Of a stretch of DNA of 8,942 bases, positions 1-6,000 are shown piece by piece (position 1 is the first letter of the stretch; the number at the start of each line of letters is the position of its first letter). The notes below the pieces were generated by a model that had not been told where the DNA came from, made no database searches, and saw only the letters and a list, made by a program, of their open reading frames with translations. This stretch comes from Monoglobus sp964617455 (GTDB lineage Bacteria > Bacillota > Clostridia > Monoglobales > Monoglobaceae), in the NCBI GenBank assembly GCA_964617455.1, contig CAZTYF010000030.1:1-8942 (forward strand), in the 5' to 3' direction. Both the position numbers and the translations under genes were made by a program.

Positions 1-96
1 GGTGTATCCGAAGGCGTCGGCGTCGGGGTATCCGAAGGCGTCGGCGTCGGTGTATCCGAAGGCGTCGGCGTGGGTGTTACCGTAGGCGTCGGTGCG
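1..96 (-). repeat. 24-bp coding tandem repeat, TPTPTPSD, continuing off the left edge
   Basis: Three near-identical 24-bp units (1-24, 25-48, 49-72) encode TPTPTPSD; a fourth (73-96) is degenerate (PTPTVTP). The units differ at only one or two bases. The array is cut by the window edge, so its copy number is unknown. It extends the stalk of the surface protein. Confidence 0.95.
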
Positions 97-3000
97 GGTG
101 TATCGCTGGGTTCCGGCGTATCACTGGGTTCCGGGGTGCCGCTGGGTTCCGGTGTGCCGCTGGGTTCCGGTGTATCGCTGGGTTCCGGTGTGTCACTGGG
201 TTCCGGAGTATTGCTGGGTGCCGGTGTATCACTGGGCTCCGGAGTGCCGCTGGGTTCCGGTGTATCACTGGGCTCCGGAGTGCCGCTGGGTTCCGGTGTA
301 TCACTGGGTTCCGGAGTATTGCTGGGCTCCGGCGTATCGCTGGGTTCCGGTGTTCCGCTGGGCTCGGGGGTCGGGGTCTCCACCGGATTATCTATAATCT
401 CGGTCAAAACCTCATCATCGTTGCCCACTTGAACACCGCCTTGATTCAGAATTTGATCATCCGGTACGCTGTTCGGGTCCGCAGAGGCGAATACGCCGTT
501 TTCATCATAGGTATGATTTTCAAAGGCTCTGTCGTTTACTGTGACGGAGAAATTCACAACTCCGTCTTGCTCTGCAGGCACTCCGTTCACCAACTTGCCC
601 GTTGTCTCGTCAATCTTTCCGAAAGTCCATGTGATGTTATGAGCGCTTGAGTCGTACGCAATTTCCACATCCACATCTTGACTGTTGATTTTCACGGTTT
701 TGATGCCGTAGAATTTATAAGGCGGTTTTCCGATGCCCGATGTATCTATGGTCAAACTGTCTACATCTTTGTTATCTCCGAAGAATGATGCGCTGTTGAA
801 ATCAACTCCGGGGTCCAAAGCATCCCGAACGATGACTCTCGCGGCTTCTTTCTTATAATTTTTCCAAGCGATTGTGTACTCAACCAAATCGCCTATTTTA
901 AGCAAATCACCCGCTTGATGGTCTCCGACCTCTTCCTTTTTCGGATTCGGTATGGGATTTTCAACCGTCTTGGTCTGCTGCTTATCGTTTCCCACTTGAA
1001 CATATGACGTGTTGTCAACCACTCCCGCGGCTTCTGCGCTTGGCAGCACCTCTACCACCAAGGTAACCTTGCCGGTGGCTCCCACAGGCTGGAGGCCCAA
1101 ATTCCAGGTGACTTGACCTTCGGAATCATAGTGCTTCTCCGTGGATGTATAATCGCTGTCATACCGTATAACCGGCACCGTTGTGGGCGGTGTGTCTCCC
1201 GTTTCGCCGTCATAGTCTATATCAACCGTCGCGGCCGAATCTTGAGAAGCGGGTTTGGCATCCGGAGCCTGGGACGGAGTCAACTCGGCATCGGGAGCGC
1301 CTTTATAGGGGTCAAATCCCTCGGGCGGCGTGAAGCTTGCGCTGATGAATTTCACATTTACATCCAGCGGGTCCTCAATTGTCACGATTGCAGGGTCTGC
1401 TCCGTAATTCTCCCATTCTATTTCATAGGTAATCTTGTCACCCGGGAATACGACCGGGCCGACCTCCAACTTTTCGCTGTTGGGCACGGGGGTTGCGGTG
1501 GGTCCCGGCTCCGTGCTTACGGCGGGTTCCGAGGAAGGCTCCACCGGGTCGGTGATATTGCCGTCTCCCAAGGGCTGCGGAGTGACTTGGCCTTTGCTCT
1601 CATCGGCGCGGTCTATTTGAGTTTCGTTCTTATCCGGCTCGGACTTAAGGTCCGTATTGGTATAGTGGGCGGACTCTTCAAAGGTGCCCGTGTTGCCGAA
1701 TACGGAATATACTCCCGTGTATTTCGTGCCGGGTTTGACCTCATTGAGAGGCGTGTCCGCATCGGGCTGGGTTTCGCCCTCCACTCCGAAGTGAGCCGTG
1801 GCTGCCACCACATAGCGGTTATTGTCAAAGGCCTCTTCCTCTCCCGCATAGTGCTTGTCAACAAGTTCGCCGTCTCTGACGAAATAGTGGCGGACGGTTC
1901 CATCAGCCTGATCCTCATCGGCTTTTCCCGTTCCCTCCGTGCAGGCAGGATTGGGCGAAATTTGAGGATTGCTTAAGTTTCCTTCTTCCTCGTGATGGTT
2001 TCCGTTTGGCTTCAGATTTTCATTTTTGCTCGTGCCCTTGAATGTGGCATAGGACTCCGCAAGGCGGGCGTTGCTGTGATAGAACACCTCGCCGACCGAG
2101 CCGTCAAAGGCAGGTTTGAATTCCGTTCCCGTGCGGGGCGTGCCTATATCCGTGAAGTGATTATATCCCAACTCATAGGTATTCTGAGACCCGTACTGCT
2201 GGGCGTGGGTCACATCCCGAAGCTCATAGAACTTCTTCTGCTTCTCCGTGAGTTTTTCGGTGAATCGGTAGTTCTTGTTATCCGCAAGACCGGTGAACAG
2301 CAGGCCCTCGTTGTGTTTCAGCTTAAACTCCGCAGTGTTCTTCTTGATTTTATCAAGCATCTGCTTAAGCTGCGCCTCGGGCTCATCTTTTAAGCTCGGA
2401 TCGGCCAATGCCTTCGCAAATGCACTTCTGTCCGAAGTGGGAATAATGCCGTCATAGAGCTCTTTTCCTTCTCCCAATCCGAAGCTCAAGGGGATTGTGG
2501 AATATTCGGTTCTGGTCTTGAAGCGGGCCACCAAATCGTCCTCGGTGGTCTCGATCACGGGACGGCGGGCCAATACTTCCAAAGGAACCTGTTCATATTT
2601 TTTCTCCGGATCGGGATTATCCTGTTTGCTCGGATGGGTCCATTTGGGAGGTTCGCCGGAAGTTCCCGAATCGTCCGCCTGTTCCGGATTGTTCGGTGTC
2701 GGGGTCGGAGACGGGTTTTCCGCAGCTATAACTTCACTTCTCGGTATCAGCTCGGCATCGTCCACCCAATAGCTGTGGCTGCCGGCGGGGCGGCTGGTCT
2801 CTATCGCATCCGCATATTTTTGATTGGCCGTGTCTTCGGGTTTGGTTTGTCCTTTGCCCACATAGGTGGTGACCATATTGTGGGGGTTGGGCGTTGCGGG
2901 ACCTGCAGAGGGCTCCGCCGAAGGTTCCGCAGACTCGGAAGGAGACTGCTCGGTCGTGTCCAAATCCCCGTAAACCCTGCGGGAATACTCTGTCTCTTCT

Positions 3001-6000
3001 CCACCGTTGGAGGGAACATACATATAGTACAGTCTTTCCTCAATTTTATTGTCTTCGGTATCCTTTATAGCATCGCCGGTCGCATTGCCGTTTTCATCGG
3101 CATAGTAGTAGTGAGTTTCACCCGTAGTATTGTCTATTACCGACACAATCTGCTTATATTTTACATCCTCCGGTCCGGTGGGAGCGATTCCGTCTTCTAT
3201 AAACAGAGCCCTGTTGCTCTGGTTGTCCAAAACCAAACCGCTGTTGTCGGTCAGCAAATCTATGGATTTGATTCGCCGCTGCCAGCTTGCGGAAAACTCG
3301 TTGTAGTCCACATTGGTGGCCTCCACGGCGCCCTCAACTCCGTCGATATATACCTGATATTCAAACTCCTCCTGCTTTTGCGCATCGGACGGAGGCGTGC
3401 CGTCGCTGTTTTCAATGCGTTTTGTCACAAACAGGGTCTGGTTGGCCACGGCCAATTTTCCGTTGTTGCCCAAGTTGTTGGTGATAACAATACCGTTCGA
3501 TGCGTGAGATGAAGGTGAAAGGGAGGGTAGGAAATAGCTGTATGAGGTGGCCGTGGTGTTCTCCTCTTTCACTTTGCGGTTTTGATACATCCTGCCTACA
3601 CGGGGTCCGCCCGGTTTGGCGGCCAGGGCCCATTTGAAGTAGCTGTCGAATTCTTCCTTTGTCAGATCAGCCACGGTTCCGTCCTCATTACTGTCCGCTG
3701 CGGCTTTCAGCTCATCGGCCAGCTTCTTCTGCATTTCGGTCCAGTAATCCGCCTCAATTTGGGCAGCGGTCTTTTTGGTATCGCCAACGATGTCTTTACT
3801 ATCAAATCCGAGACCTTCGAGATAAGTTGTCAACTCAGTACCTGTCAATGTCAGCTTCTCAAAGGTCGGCTTTCCTCTGGTGGGATCCCCGGTAGAGTGA
3901 TACTCCGTATATTCGGAGGTTTTGCCTCCTGCGTCTGCCCAGCAGAGCATATCCTCGGCGGTTATATTATCGGAGGCTTTGCCCGGCTCAAAGGCGCTGC
4001 CCTTTCGGGACACGGCGTATCTGATTAAATCTCCGCCGGTGGCGTCACTAACCACCTCGCCCGCCATATCAAGACCGGGTTTCTCATTGGGCTTATAGTA
4101 ATTTATAAGCATAAAGAAGTAGTCATCGGGGCTGAATGCCACTTCGCCGTCTGCGTTTTCGGGACCGGCTCCCCCGGTGTCCGAGGGGAGATATATGGGC
4201 TTATCCAGCAAATCATCATCGAAGAAGACTATGCTGCCCGTACCGTTTTCGGTGAAGGGATAGCTGTCCCCGTTCATATCGGTGATTTTGCCGTTTCCGG
4301 CTTTTCCCTTTGCCTCTTCAAAGGCGTTTGCGTCCTTATATACACCTATAAACTCGCCGCCGATCCAGGTTGCGGGGTCTTGAGGCGTTGTTTCCGTGCC
4401 ATAGGTTTCCCATTTATATCTGACGGTTCCCGCTTCATCAGTGTCACTTTTGCCGTTGCCGCCTGTTTTATTTTCATCGGCCGTCCAAACACCTCCGGTC
4501 TCTCGGTCAACCGCCTTGGGGTCGCCGTTTTCGTCCAAACGATAGGCATGGGCATAGAGAGGTATGGGCTTTTGGAAAACATAGTATCGGTTATCTTGCG
4601 CCGAGGAGAATGACACGGTTGGGTCTCCGCGGGTCACGGAATTGTGGCCGTCGTCCGCATAGCCCGTGTATCGGGTGTCGCTATAGAAATTCGACAGGAA
4701 CCATATGCTGTTATCGGCCGCTGTGTGAGTTTTCTGATATTCCTCGGATATTTCGCTTATATCCACTCCGGTCTGATTGCCTCCGCTGTCTCTTTCGATG
4801 AGACTGTCCTTGAGGCCCACGGTATAGAACAGACGCACCGGGGTGGATTGTTCTTTTTTGTCCAAATTGGTCTTATAGGAGAGCACTCCGTCCGGGCCCA
4901 AGGTTATCTCCGCCAACTGGGCGGGGAGAGCCGCCGTGGGTATATCCAAATACACGGCGCTGTCATAGGCGGAGGAGTTGGGGGTTATGGCCCCCACCGT
5001 GTCGGTATAGTCGCCGTATTCCTCGGTCCAAACACGAATGTCGGATAGGCGGTACACTCCGTCATAATCCGCATAGAGGCTGTTGTCGGTCTTTTCCTCG
5101 GGAGAGGCTTCCGTCCAGGTTTTCTCCAAATCGGCGGGGATATCTTCGCCGTAAATGGGGTTTCTGAGCAGCGTCTCATTCGTCTCCCCCGGCTGATACT
5201 CCTCGAAACGATAGGCGGTATAGACCGTGTTCTTCACCTGTTCGGGCAGCGTTTCGGCAGTCAATTTTTCATTCGGGTCGGTCACACCCGTCATTGCGGG
5301 AGGAATGTAGTTGAGCAAATCCTCAAATCCGATACGAAAAGTCCAACCTTTGGCCCAAGCATCGGCTGCATCTGTGACTCCATCGGGCAAATTTTTCCTC
5401 TCGGTTGGTATGAATACATTCTCAGCGGTGATATTTTCCGGATCATCGCCCCTATACCAGCCCCTGTCAAAAGTCTCTAATTTCCCTTCATCTTTAGGGT
5501 ATTTTTTCTGCATATATCTGTTATTCCAATGATAGTCATAGACGGCGGTGCGCACTATGCCATGCATTTGGCCGAACAGCAGCAGGGACATATCGTTTGT
5601 TTTTGACTGACCGTTTTCGGTATATGTGACATCTCTGTCTTTGACTTCCATATAGTCCCCGATGGGGTCTTGGTATGTGATGGAGTCACGCATACCGGCG
5701 TCATTGTCACCCGACACGGGCACAAACACATTGCCCATAATAATGCCAAGGATTTCCGCAAAGGTGTCGCTCAACTCCCCGGATTCCACATCGTAGAATT
5801 TTTCGTTATATGCGATGTTATTGATAACATCCCGATTTGAGACCGTGACGGTATCGGGAGTGGCTGTCGGCGTCCCGGAAGTGTCGGAATCATTGGCTGG
5901 TTTTCCGCAAATGACGGTTGTGCTGCCGTCCTGACTTCTTTTTTCATCTTCGGTGTCTCCCAATCTGTCAATAAGGATTTTAACTTTTTGCGCATCCATA

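Noticed and set aside
1..371. CRISPR array
   Set aside because: The repeats are directly tandem with no unique spacers and are in frame with the gene, so they are coding stalk repeats.
70..432. Plus-strand frame encoding a GVSLGS repeat protein
   Set aside because: It is the complementary reading of the TPEPSx coding repeat; the frame is open only because the 18-bp unit has no stop on that strand.
1113..1976. Plus-strand open frame of 287 codons
   Set aside because: It lies entirely antisense to the giant gene, has no recognisable domain, is full of Arg/Gly/Ile composition typical of a complementary-strand shadow, and lacks a convincing ribosome binding site.
2634..3512. Plus-strand open frame of 292 codons
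   Set aside because: Also antisense to the giant gene within the split pilin-like region. Its translation is low-complexity Arg/Gly/Ile-rich sequence with no motif.
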